A stretch of 64,000 nucleotides of DNA from an uncultured Parvularculaceae bacterium (GTDB taxonomy: Bacteria > Pseudomonadota > Alphaproteobacteria > Caulobacterales > Parvularculaceae): contig CAMYLZ010000010.1 in the NCBI GenBank assembly GCA_947259375.1, positions 1 through 64,000 on the forward strand, read 5' to 3'. Position numbers and translations under genes: made by a program. This document shows, piece by piece, positions 41,766-49,825 of this stretch (position 1 is the stretch's first letter; the number at the start of each line of letters is the position of its first letter). The notes below the pieces were generated by a model. That model ran no database searches, was not told the DNA's origin, and saw nothing but the letters and a program-made list of their open reading frames with translations.

Positions 41766-42140
41766 TCAGACCTTTAAGGCTTGCGACCGCGACCGCCGGC
41801 GGCGCTTCAGCTTGCGCCCGACAGCGGCGATCGCTTCGATCGCCGGCAACAGGCCGCGCCCGTCCCGGGTCAGTGAATATTCAACCGAGGGCGGCGATGT
41901 CGGCTTGACCGTGCGCTCAATGACGCCTTTTTCCTCAAGCTCTTTCAGCCGCGTCGTCAGCATCTTCGCGGAGACTTTCGGGATGTCGAGCCGCAATTCG
42001 GAAAACCGGCGCGGCCCGCCGCCAAGGCTCCACAAGATGCTCGCCGTCCAGGCGCCGCCGATAATCTTCATGCATTCCGACAACGGACATTCATAACCGG
42101 GCGCGGGCGGGCTTTGATTTTTGCGGACTTTCAAACTCAT
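41766..42140 (-). CDS. HxlR-family transcriptional regulator
   Basis: A 124-aa winged-helix regulator: YECPLSECMKIIGGAWTASILWSLGGGPRRFSEL, then KVSAKMLTTRLKELEEKGVIERTV and PSVEYSLTRDGRGLL. The N-terminal Cys (ECPLSEC) may be redox-sensitive, as in HypR/YodB. ATGs at 42140 and 42161 are both possible, and neither has a good ribosome site. Basic tail (RRRRSR). Divergent from a GST gene; matching inverted repeats lie between. Confidence 0.92.
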   Translation of the reverse strand: MSLKVRKNQSPPAPGYECPLSECMKIIGGAWTASILWSLGGGPRRFSELRLDIPKVSAKMLTTRLKELEEKGVIERTVKPTSPPSVEYSLTRDGRGLLPAIEAIAAVGRKLKRRRRSRSQALKV

Positions 42141-42144
42141 AGCC

Positions 42145-42214
42145 GTAAACCAGGTTACCATGCGGAAACGTGGTTTTTTAATATCACAATGATATGTGGT
42201 TTACAAAAGTAACC
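42145..42214. promoter_or_regulatory. Operator-like repeats between HxlR and GST genes
   Basis: GTAAACC-A-GGTTACC at 42145-42159 and GGTTTAC-AAAA-GTAACC at 42198-42214 share GGTTAC/GTAACC half sites. ATATCA-CAA-TGATAT at 42181-42195 is a further palindrome midway. Placed to regulate both divergent genes, probably bound by the HxlR protein. Confidence 0.65.
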
Positions 42215-42269
42215 TCCGCTTCCTAAATCGCGCACATGTTCAACCGGCTCGATTATCAGGAGCAGCCAC

Positions 42270-42893
42270 ATGAAACTCTATTACGCACCCGGCGTATGCT
42301 CGCTTGCGTCCCATATCGCCCTTACCGAGGCAGATGCGAATTTCTCGCTTGAGAAAGTCGACTATAAGGCAAAGCGCACCGAAACCGGCCAAGACTATCT
42401 CGAAATCAACGCCAATGGTTATGTGCCGGCGCTCGGCCTCGACAGCGGCGACATTCTCACCGAAGGCCCGGCCATTTTGCAGTTCATCGCCGACACCCAT
42501 CGCGACGCCGGCCTCGCCCCGGTGAACGGCACGGTGGAGCGCGCGCGCGTCAATGGCGTGCTGAACTTTGTCGGCTCGGAGCTGCACAAGGCGTTCTCGC
42601 CGCTATTCGCCGCAACGCCGCCGGAAGGCGAAGCGCGCGAAGCCGCGCTCGCCAATATCGCAAAGCGTTTCGACTATGTCGAAAACCTTTTGGCGGATGG
42701 GCGCAAATTCATCACCGGCGATGATTTCACCATTGCCGATGCTTACCTTTTCGTGGTGTCGAACTGGTCGAATTTCGTCAATGTCGACCTGACGCCCTGG
42801 CCGAATGTCGTCCGCTTCGTTGAGCGCGTCGCGGCGCGCCCGTCAGTGCAAAAGGCGATGCGCGCCGAAGGCCTGATCGACGACGCTGCGTAA
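42270..42893 (+). CDS. Glutathione S-transferase, beta-class-like
   Basis: A 207-aa GST. MKLYYAPGVCSLASHIALTEA with Cys10, as in bacterial beta-class enzymes, and GYVPALGLDSGDILTEGPAILQFIAD. Helical C-terminal domain ends with FVERVAARPSVQKAMRAEG. CAGGAG lies eight bases before the ATG. Under the divergent HxlR regulator. Confidence 0.95.
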   Translation: MKLYYAPGVCSLASHIALTEADANFSLEKVDYKAKRTETGQDYLEINANGYVPALGLDSGDILTEGPAILQFIADTHRDAGLAPVNGTVERARVNGVLNFVGSELHKAFSPLFAATPPEGEAREAALANIAKRFDYVENLLADGRKFITGDDFTIADAYLFVVSNWSNFVNVDLTPWPNVVRFVERVAARPSVQKAMRAEGLIDDAA

Positions 42894-42982
42894 ACAACCC
42901 GTTCGTTCCGCCCATTCCCGATGCTGAGGGGATGGGCGGGCGAAGGACGCTTTGAAACATTCCCTGTAAATGGCGCCGATTG

Positions 42983-43357
42983 ATGCAGCGATATAACGAT
43001 ATCCTCAGCGTGCTGAAGCATTATTATGACGGTCTTTTCTACTGCGATGCAGAATTGTTGAAGACCGTGTTTCACGAAAGCGCGCATTACCATACGACGT
43101 CGCCGGGCGAACACCTTCATTACGACATGAAGGAGTACATGGCGGTGATCGAAAGCCGCACGCCGCCGGCGCAAAGCGGCGATGTTTACGGCTATGATGT
43201 CGAAACCATCCGCATCGCCGGCGACGATACAGCGTTTGCGGTTCTGCGCTGCACGATGATGGGCAAGCATTTTACCGATTTCCTGTCATTCATTCGCGAG
43301 AACGGCGAATGGCGGATCATCGCCAAGGTTTTCCATTACGATCCTGTTGTTCCATAG
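42983..43357 (+). CDS. NTF2-like (lumazine-binding-like) protein
   Basis: A 124-aa SnoaL/NTF2-fold protein: HYYDGLFYCDAELLKTVFHESAHYHTT, DDTAFAVLRCTMMGKHFTDFLSFIRENGEWRIIAKVFHYDP. Probably a small enzyme or ligand-binding protein with unknown substrate. The ATG 42983 is preferred to the TTG just before it. It heads a tight same-strand set with a tautomerase and a cupin gene. Confidence 0.88.
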   Translation: MQRYNDILSVLKHYYDGLFYCDAELLKTVFHESAHYHTTSPGEHLHYDMKEYMAVIESRTPPAQSGDVYGYDVETIRIAGDDTAFAVLRCTMMGKHFTDFLSFIRENGEWRIIAKVFHYDPVVP

Positions 43358-43370
43358 AAGGAGAGACCCC

Positions 43371-43583
43371 ATGCCTTACGTCAATATCAAGATCACCCGC
43401 GAAGGCGGCGTCACCCCGGCGCAAAAGGCCGAGCTGATCAAGGGCGCCACCGATCTCTTACAGCGTGTGCTGAATAAACACCCTGCCACCACCGTTGTTG
43501 TGATCGACGAGGTGGAGCTGGAAGGCTGGGGCATCGGCGGGTTGCCGGTGGAAGAATATCGCCGCCAGACGGCGAAGGCGTAA
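43371..43583 (+). CDS. 4-oxalocrotonate tautomerase family protein
   Basis: 70 aa beginning MPYVNIKITREGG: Pro2 becomes the catalytic N-terminal proline after Met removal, as in all tautomerases. The C-terminal VVIDEVELEGWGIGG is typical. GGAGAG lies before the ATG. It probably acts on a keto-enol intermediate with the neighbouring NTF2-like and cupin proteins. Confidence 0.95.
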   Translation: MPYVNIKITREGGVTPAQKAELIKGATDLLQRVLNKHPATTVVVIDEVELEGWGIGGLPVEEYRRQTAKA

Positions 43584-43587
43584 ACCG

Positions 43588-44238
43588 ATGCGCGTCAATG
43601 CAGACCTTACCAAGCCTGCGCGCCTTGACGTGGCCGGCGCGCAATGGACGCCCTCGCCGCTGCCGGGCGTCGACCGGCTGATGCTCGACCGCGTCGGCGA
43701 CGAGGTGGCGCGTGCGACCACCATTGTGCGTTATGCGCGCGGCAGCCGCTTTACCGCGCATAGCCATGATGCGGGCGAGGAATTTCTCGTCCTTGACGGC
43801 GTCTTTTCCGACGCCAGCGGCGATTTCGGTCCGGGCAGCTATGTCCGCAATCCGCCAGGCTCCGCCCATGCGCCCTGGAGCGAGAATGGCTGCACGATCT
43901 TCGTCAAGTTGCGTCAGTTCGACGACAATGACCGCGCGCGCATCGTCATCGATACGACGAGGCAGGAAGGCTGGCGCGAGGAGAACGGCGCCTCGATCCG
44001 GCCGTTGCATGAGTATGGAGCCGAGCGGGTGTTCATGGCGCGCCTCGCCCCCGGGGCCGAGATAATGCTCGACCTTGCCGGCGGCGCAGAGATGCTCCTC
44101 CTTGAAGGCGCCGTTACCGCTGGCGGCGAGAGCGCCGCCGCACAAAGCTGGCTTCGCTTCCCGCCCGGAAAGGCGCTGGCGCTCAAAAGCGCGGCCGGCG
44201 CGCGCGCCTGGATCAAAACCGGTCACATCAACGCCTGA
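43588..44238 (+). CDS. ChrR-like double cupin protein
   Basis: A 216-aa protein with two cupin repeats. The first has HSHDAGEEFLVLDGVFSDASGDF (metal His-x-His-x4-Glu). The second is LAPGAEIMLDLAGGAEMLLLEG and seems to lack the His ligands. Resembles the cupin half of ChrR anti-sigma factors without the ASD domain. Follows the tautomerase gene by four bases. Confidence 0.88.
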   Translation: MRVNADLTKPARLDVAGAQWTPSPLPGVDRLMLDRVGDEVARATTIVRYARGSRFTAHSHDAGEEFLVLDGVFSDASGDFGPGSYVRNPPGSAHAPWSENGCTIFVKLRQFDDNDRARIVIDTTRQEGWREENGASIRPLHEYGAERVFMARLAPGAEIMLDLAGGAEMLLLEGAVTAGGESAAAQSWLRFPPGKALALKSAAGARAWIKTGHINA

Positions 44239-44289
44239 GACGCGGCCGGCCGCATTGCCCTTCGGCCATGGACCGCCTATCTCCGCTCC

Positions 44290-44694
44290 ATGGCCAGTTT
44301 TGAAGATATCCGCAGCGATTTCGAATTCCTCGATGAGTGGGACGAGCGCTACAAATACATCATCGATCTCGGACGCACGCTCGCGCCCTATCCGGACGCG
44401 CAACGCGATGAAGCCCACAAGGTGCGCGGCTGCGCCAGCCAAGTCTGGCTGCATGCGGAGTGCGACAATGGCGCGATCACGCTCAAAGGCGATTCCGACG
44501 CGCATATCGTCAAAGGGCTCGTCGCGCTGTTACTGGCGCTTTATTCCGGCAAGACGCCGGACGCGATTCTGGCGATCGACGCCGAGGCCGAACTCAAACC
44601 TTTCGACCTCGCCGATCATTTGACGCCGCAACGTTCGAACGGCCTGCATTCGATGATCAAGCGCATCCGCGCCATCGCCGAAAACGCGGCCTGA
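44290..44694 (+). CDS. sufE: SufE-family sulfur acceptor
   Basis: A 134-aa SufE-like protein passing sulfur from a cysteine desulfurase (SufS) to Fe-S assembly. The active Cys is in KVRGCASQVWL (about 48). DEWDERYKYIIDLGRTLAP is the family N-terminus. The stop is six bases from the end of the facing TonB-dependent receptor gene. No SufS or SufBCD genes are in the window. Confidence 0.95.
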   Translation: MASFEDIRSDFEFLDEWDERYKYIIDLGRTLAPYPDAQRDEAHKVRGCASQVWLHAECDNGAITLKGDSDAHIVKGLVALLLALYSGKTPDAILAIDAEAELKPFDLADHLTPQRSNGLHSMIKRIRAIAENAA

Positions 44695-44699
44695 GCCCG

Positions 44700-46835
44700 T
44701 TAAAACGTCCCGCTTAAGGTCAGGACCAGGCCGCCGCCATTCTGGTTGCCGCGCACTTCGCGGAACAAGGGCGCGCCGAGCGCGCGCGAGCCGTCGAACA
44801 CCGTCCGATCCCGCTCCACATTAACATTCAGAATATCGTTGGCGGAAAGCCGCGCCTTCACGCCCTTGATCATCGTCGTTTCGATAAAGGCGTCAAACTC
44901 CGGCTTTCTGAAAGAAAACCGCGTCACCTCATCAAGACCGAAGCCTTCTTCATCGCCGTTCTTTGAAATTTCCCAACCCCAACTGAATTTTTGCGCCGGA
45001 AAGTCCTGGCGATACTCAACCTCGAAGCGGTAAGGCGTCTGGAAAGAAAAACGGCGGTCGAGCCCGGTCACCGGGTCGGGTACGGATGAATCCTGCACCG
45101 TGCCGCTCAGCTCAAGCCGCGCATTTTTCAGCATCACCGCATCGAGCGGCAATGTCAGCTCCGCGCGGCCGCCCCAGACCTCGCCATCGCCGATATTGCC
45201 CGGCACTTCAACAATGCCGCCGATCGGCAACAAATCTTCGACATCGCTGACAAACTGGTAAAAGCCGGTAAGCTCGAAAACGCCGATCTCGCCAAAGCGT
45301 TGCTCAAAGGCGGCCTCCAGCTCCCAAGCGCGCTGCGGCTGCAAATCCGGATTGCCGAAATCCACATCTTCATCGTCGAAATTCACGGAACTGACGAATT
45401 GGCCGAAAGAAAGTTGATTGACGGTGCGTTCCGCCGCAAAGCGAAGCTGCGTTTTCGGCGCGACATTATAGGTCAACGCCAATGACGGCTTCGGATAGGT
45501 GAAAAAGCGTGAATTGGCGTTGTCGCCTTTTTGCGAAATGCGCGAGAATTCAAATTTGAAGCCTGCATCGACTTTGAGTTTCGGCGTCAGCGACCAGCTA
45601 TCGGTGATGAAGGGCTCGCCGCGAATTTCCGACACCCGTGTATTGGCGCCGGCAATATCGACCGGCGTCAGCCCGCCCGCACCGTCATCGACCAGCAATT
45701 GCGCCGCGCTTTCGATGAAGTTGTGGGCGATCTCGCCGCCAAACTGGACGGCGTGCTTGTTCCAGGCTTTCCAGTCGAACTCAATCCGGCCGATGGTCTC
45801 GCCGATCTGCGAGTCGGATGCGAATATCGACCGGTCGCCCGCGCCCGCCGCCGGCTGGAATTGAAAGCCGCTTTCGAACTCTTCGTCTTCGCGCTTGAAA
45901 AGCCCGATCAGCTTGACGCCGAAATTATCCGTGAACCCATGTTCGTAATCGCCGCCGATTTCATATTGGAAATTGTCGAGCGGAAAGGTGAACAACGCAA
46001 AGTCCGGCCCGCCGCTCGCCAGAAAGCGCGTTTCGTCAAAATCCTCGCGAAGGCGGAAATAGCCGGCCTCGACGCTGAACCGCGCGGTGTCGCCATTGTC
46101 GAAAGGCTTTTCCAGCTTGAGATTGACGCCGCCGCCCTGCTCGCGAAAGACGCCGTCGCGCTGGCGCGTTTCATTATCGCCGAAAAATCTCGTAATCTCT
46201 TCTTCGCCGCCGAATTTCAACGATATGCCATAGGCGTTCGCGCCGACCGTAAAGTCCACGCCGCGCGCCTGGCCGCTATAGGAAATCTCGCCTTGCGGCC
46301 GAAACCCGCCATCGGGACGGCGTTTGACCAATCGCAATTCCCATGGCGACGGGTTGGAGCCCGCATCGGCCTTGCGCACCACATTGACGACAACGGATTG
46401 TCCGCCCACGTCGAGACTGCCGGTGCCGCCGCGAATGAGTTCGATGCGTTCGACATTGCCGGCCCCGATGCGGCCAAGCGTGTCGAAAATATTCGCTGAT
46501 TTGGTGCTGGGGCGCTGGCCGTCGATCAGCACATTGCCCGCCGCGCCGCCAAAACCGCGCACATTGTCGCCACTGTCGATGGAAAAGCCGGGCACGCGCG
46601 CAACCATGTCGAGGGCGGTGATCGGATTATACTGGGTGAAAAAGCCCGGCATGTAGATGACCGTGTCGCCAACCGCGCAGGTGGTCGCCACCGCCGCGCA
46701 TTGGGTTTCGACAACGCCTTGCGCGGCGCTCGCCGTTGCCGTCATGGCCGGGCTGGACAATGCCGCCGCCGATACGCCGGCCAAAGCAATTTGCCGAACC
46801 ACGCGGCGGCGCTTTTCAAAAAGTCCGTAAACCAT
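44700..46835 (-). CDS. TonB-dependent outer-membrane receptor
   Basis: A 711-aa receptor. Signal peptide after a basic start (RRRVVRQIALAGVSAAALSSPAMTATASA). The plug domain (~60-170) has DMVARVPGFSIDSGDNVRGFGG, NVLIDGQRPSTKS and VERIELIRGGTGSL. A 22-strand-type barrel follows, ending in GLVLTLSGTF with terminal Phe. An extra cysteine pair (TQCAAVATTC) lies before the plug. No classical TonB box is obvious. Ligand unknown; the TonB/ExbD set at 61-64 kb could power it. Confidence 0.92.
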   Translation of the reverse strand: MVYGLFEKRRRVVRQIALAGVSAAALSSPAMTATASAAQGVVETQCAAVATTCAVGDTVIYMPGFFTQYNPITALDMVARVPGFSIDSGDNVRGFGGAAGNVLIDGQRPSTKSANIFDTLGRIGAGNVERIELIRGGTGSLDVGGQSVVVNVVRKADAGSNPSPWELRLVKRRPDGGFRPQGEISYSGQARGVDFTVGANAYGISLKFGGEEEITRFFGDNETRQRDGVFREQGGGVNLKLEKPFDNGDTARFSVEAGYFRLREDFDETRFLASGGPDFALFTFPLDNFQYEIGGDYEHGFTDNFGVKLIGLFKREDEEFESGFQFQPAAGAGDRSIFASDSQIGETIGRIEFDWKAWNKHAVQFGGEIAHNFIESAAQLLVDDGAGGLTPVDIAGANTRVSEIRGEPFITDSWSLTPKLKVDAGFKFEFSRISQKGDNANSRFFTYPKPSLALTYNVAPKTQLRFAAERTVNQLSFGQFVSSVNFDDEDVDFGNPDLQPQRAWELEAAFEQRFGEIGVFELTGFYQFVSDVEDLLPIGGIVEVPGNIGDGEVWGGRAELTLPLDAVMLKNARLELSGTVQDSSVPDPVTGLDRRFSFQTPYRFEVEYRQDFPAQKFSWGWEISKNGDEEGFGLDEVTRFSFRKPEFDAFIETTMIKGVKARLSANDILNVNVERDRTVFDGSRALGAPLFREVRGNQNGGGLVLTLSGTF

Positions 46836-47003
46836 TTAAATCCCTGCCCTTACTGATCGCCACGGCTGCTTTCCGCGGCTTTGAAGCAGCGCGTTCAGGC
46901 CCGCCCCGAAGTGCTACATGCGTCACATGCCAATGTGTGAGCCCAAGCCAGCGCAAAGGGAACCGTCAATCCGGTCACCCGATAGGGATTTGCGACGAAG
47001 CGA

Positions 47004-47426
47004 TCACGGCGCTGCATCCGCGCGGCGCGGCGCGCGGCGCGGCGCGCGGCGATGACGGCGGGGCGAGACATCGAACAGGCCGGCCTTTTCCGAGGCGTCG
47101 ATGCGCTCGCGCAGGCGGTGCTCCATAAAATCGAGTTGCAAATCGGCGAGCAGGCTGTCGCGGCTGTCTTCGATATTGATGCAGGCATGCGAGACGGTGG
47201 AGCGATCGCGGGTGAATTCCCGCGCCACTTCATTCAAGCTCAACCGTCCAACCACATGCGACAGATACATCGCCATTTGCCGCCCGCGCGCCACCGCGCC
47301 GCCGCGCCTGTCCGGGGCCAGCAACTCTGCATGGGGAATGCTGCAAGCCTCGCAAACGACCTCTTTCGACATGCGCGCCACCAGCCTGCATCTGCGGCCA
47401 GCGGCATTGTCCCACTTCTTCGACAT
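47004..47426 (-). CDS. DnaA domain IV-like HTH protein
   Basis: A 140-aa protein. Residues ~20-105 resemble the DnaA C-terminal DNA-binding domain: [66 protein letters not shown]. The RDRSTVSHA core equals the DnaA signature DHTTVLHA. Without the AAA+ part it can only bind DNA, perhaps near DnaA boxes. GGAGGGCG supports start 47426. The tail is Arg/Pro-rich ([11 protein letters not shown]), coded by a 12-bp tandem repeat. Confidence 0.88.
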   Translation of the reverse strand: MSKKWDNAAGRRCRLVARMSKEVVCEACSIPHAELLAPDRRGGAVARGRQMAMYLSHVVGRLSLNEVAREFTRDRSTVSHACINIEDSRDSLLADLQLDFMEHRLRERIDASEKAGLFDVSPRRHRRAPRRAPRRADAAP

Positions 47427-47564
47427 GAACGCCCTCCAACAATGTTTCGCAAAACACGCGTGATTGCTGAAGACGATAAGAGCGCTTTAGAGGTTGCGGA
47501 TAAGTTTTTTGAACTGCTTTATGCGCAATTAGGCGTTTTACTATGAATCAAAACGCCCAATATT

Positions 47565-49316
47565 TTAAGCGAGGAACGACAGCACCAGCACGAGGGCCAG
47601 TAAAACCGCGGTCCACAGCGCCATGAAGCCGATCGGCCAGGAACGCGACATTTGCCCTTCCGGCCCGTGCACCGCGTAAATTCGCGCCATCAGAACTTGA
47701 ATCCGTCCTGAGAAAATCGCCCATAAGGCGTTCCATGTTGCACGCGACGCACCAGTCGCCCATCCGAGAAACGCCCGGCCCGGCACGCGATACAGCCAAT
47801 CTGAATCGAGATTGGTGGATTTCAGCTCCGGCGGGTAAAGCCCGGTTTTCTGCAACACCGCGAAAGCAAGGCCGGAGAACAACAGGATCTGCAATTGCGT
47901 AACGATATGGGGCGCGGTGTAGGCGATATAGGAAGAATGCGCATCCTCAATCTTCACCTCAAACGGCATCAGCGCATAAAGCGGGTCGCCCAACGGCCCG
48001 GTGAAAATCTGCGCCGAGCCGATGAAGATGCACAAAAACGCCGTGATCCCCATGGCGATCAGCATATGCAGCGGCGCTTCCTTCGGACGCTTGCCGCTGT
48101 CATGGGCGAAGAAGGCAAAAAACGGGATCTTGATGCCGGAATGGTGAAACACGCCAGCCGCCGCGAAGAGCAGCGTCATCCACACCCAGTAATAATGCTC
48201 CTTGGCCGCCGCGCCGATGATCAGCCCCTTGGAGATGAAGCCGGAAAATAGCGGGAACGCCGAGATCGACGCCGCGCCGATGATGCAGAAAATGGCCGTT
48301 AGCGGCATGGTCTTGTAAAGCCCGCCAAGTTCCGAGCCTTTGACCGTCCCGGTCCGGTAAAGCACCGCGCCCATGGCCATGAACAACAGGCCCTCGAACA
48401 GGATGTTGCAAAAGGCGTAGGCGGCCGCGCCGTTAAGGGCGAGCGGCGTGCCGATGCCGATGCCGACAATCATGAAGCCGACCTGGTTGTTAAGCGAATA
48501 AGTCAGCACCCGGCGCAAATCATTTTCGATCACCGCAAAGAAGATCGGGAAAGCGGTCATCGCCGCGCCGATATAGACCAGTGCTTCGGCCCCGGCGAAC
48601 CCCCGCGCCAGCGATGCGACAGCGAGCTTGGTGGTGAAGATCGACAGGACGATCGTGCCGGTCACCGTCGATTCCGGATAAGCGTCCTGCACCCAGTTAT
48701 GGAGCAGCGGAAACGCGCTCTTGATGCCGAAGGCGATAAAGATGAACAACACCGCCGGATCGCTCAGCGACATGCCGCCGTCGAGAAAATTCTCAAAGGC
48801 CAGCGAACCGCTCGCGCGGAAATAAAGAACGACGCCCATCAACAGCAAGACGCCCGATCCGACCTGCCAGGCGAGATAGCGCATGCCGGCGTAAAAGGCC
48901 CGCCGGTTGCGGCTCGCCCAGATCAGGAAGACGGAGGAGATCGCCGCGATTTCCCAGAAGATAAAAAGCGTGATGAGATCGCCAGCCAGCACCCCGCCAA
49001 GCGCCGCGCCCGGATAAACGAGGCTCGCGCTTTGCTGCACCGGGTCGCGCACATGCCAAGCGTAAACGACGTTCAGCGCAATCGCGATGAGGAAGATCGT
49101 CGAGAAAATCCGCGACAGCCCGTCAATCCGTGTCAGCGTCAGGCTTTGTCCGAACAGCTCGTAATTCCAGTATTCGCCGACACCGAGATTGATCAATTGC
49201 ACGGCCGCCAAAAGCGGCAAGGCCAGCATGAAAAGATTGCGCGCCCAGCCATTCGGGACCAGCGGCACAAATAGCCCGCCAAGGAGAATGATCAGCGCAG
49301 GAGAGAACTCGGCCAT
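47565..49316 (-). CDS. Mrp-type antiporter D-like subunit, third copy
   Basis: A 583-aa, ~14-helix proton-translocating subunit related to NuoL/M/N. ITLFIFWEIAAISSVFLIW (Glu in TM5-type helix), KSAFPLLHNWVQDAYPESTVTGTIVLS (Lys in TM7-type region) and ISAFPLFSGFISKGLII fit the family. A 100-residue C-terminal extension with an extra helix is present. It is the last gene of the operon and starts at the end of the 2-TM protein gene (1-base overlap). Confidence 0.93.
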   Translation of the reverse strand: MAEFSPALIILLGGLFVPLVPNGWARNLFMLALPLLAAVQLINLGVGEYWNYELFGQSLTLTRIDGLSRIFSTIFLIAIALNVVYAWHVRDPVQQSASLVYPGAALGGVLAGDLITLFIFWEIAAISSVFLIWASRNRRAFYAGMRYLAWQVGSGVLLLMGVVLYFRASGSLAFENFLDGGMSLSDPAVLFIFIAFGIKSAFPLLHNWVQDAYPESTVTGTIVLSIFTTKLAVASLARGFAGAEALVYIGAAMTAFPIFFAVIENDLRRVLTYSLNNQVGFMIVGIGIGTPLALNGAAAYAFCNILFEGLLFMAMGAVLYRTGTVKGSELGGLYKTMPLTAIFCIIGAASISAFPLFSGFISKGLIIGAAAKEHYYWVWMTLLFAAAGVFHHSGIKIPFFAFFAHDSGKRPKEAPLHMLIAMGITAFLCIFIGSAQIFTGPLGDPLYALMPFEVKIEDAHSSYIAYTAPHIVTQLQILLFSGLAFAVLQKTGLYPPELKSTNLDSDWLYRVPGRAFLGWATGASRATWNALWAIFSGRIQVLMARIYAVHGPEGQMSRSWPIGFMALWTAVLLALVLVLSFLA

Positions 49317-49705
49317 TATTGGTCCCCTCCCGCCTTTTTGGCTTTTTCCGCCTCGTAATGGGCGTGGCCTTCGAACGGCGTGTCGGCCGCATCGGCCATG
49401 CCGCTGGTGTCGCCGAAATTATCGCGTTCCTTCGCGGCGTCTTTTTTCTCGTAATAATTTTCAGGGCGCATCAGGATTTTGCGCAATTGGGCGGCGGCGA
49501 GCACCAGGAACACGCAACCGACAAAGCCATAGAGCCCATAGAAATTCGGCACATTTTCAATCGCGAAATGCGGGTGTTTTTCAATGAAGAAATCCGCGGC
49601 GGTAACCGCGGCGCACACGCCGATCAGCCCGTACCAGATGCGCTGGACATTTTTGGGATTATCCGCCCAGCCCGGTTTTTCATCGCGGTTGTGGTGGTCA
49701 GCCAT
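49316..49705 (-). CDS. Two-helix membrane protein in the Mrp operon
   Basis: 129 aa, MADHHNRDEKPGWADN…, with two membrane helices (IWYGLIGVCAAVTAADFF and FYGLYGFVGCVFLVLAAAQL) and a charged cytoplasmic tail. GGAGCGGATC lies ahead of ATG 49705. The short conserved motif EKHPHFAIENVPNFYGLYGF between helices looks specific. Position between two D-like subunits suggests an accessory subunit. No named family. Confidence 0.8.
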   Translation of the reverse strand: MADHHNRDEKPGWADNPKNVQRIWYGLIGVCAAVTAADFFIEKHPHFAIENVPNFYGLYGFVGCVFLVLAAAQLRKILMRPENYYEKKDAAKERDNFGDTSGMADAADTPFEGHAHYEAEKAKKAGGDQ

Positions 49706-49737
49706 GATCCGCTCCAACTAAATACTCTATGGAAACT

Positions 49738-49795
49738 GTCGCCGGGATGTTCGCAAACCGTCGCCCGGCGCTCGCTGCCCGGCATGACGCCGCCC
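49738..49795. repeat. Dispersed palindromic repeat inside the Mrp operon
   Basis: GTCGCCGGGATGTTCGCAAA followed by CCGTCGCCCGGCG…GCCCGGCATGAC: GCCGGG and CCCGGC halves in inverted order with a GC hairpin. This is typical of REP-like units in alphaproteobacteria. It fills the 120-base spacer between the second D subunit and the 2-TM protein genes. Confidence 0.6.
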
Positions 49796-49825
49796 CGCTT
49801 CTGCTTATCACCGTCGGCTCGACCA

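Noticed and set aside
45531-46499. 322-aa plus frame opposite TonB receptor
   Set aside because: Antisense shadow; receptor plug motifs on the minus strand are clear.
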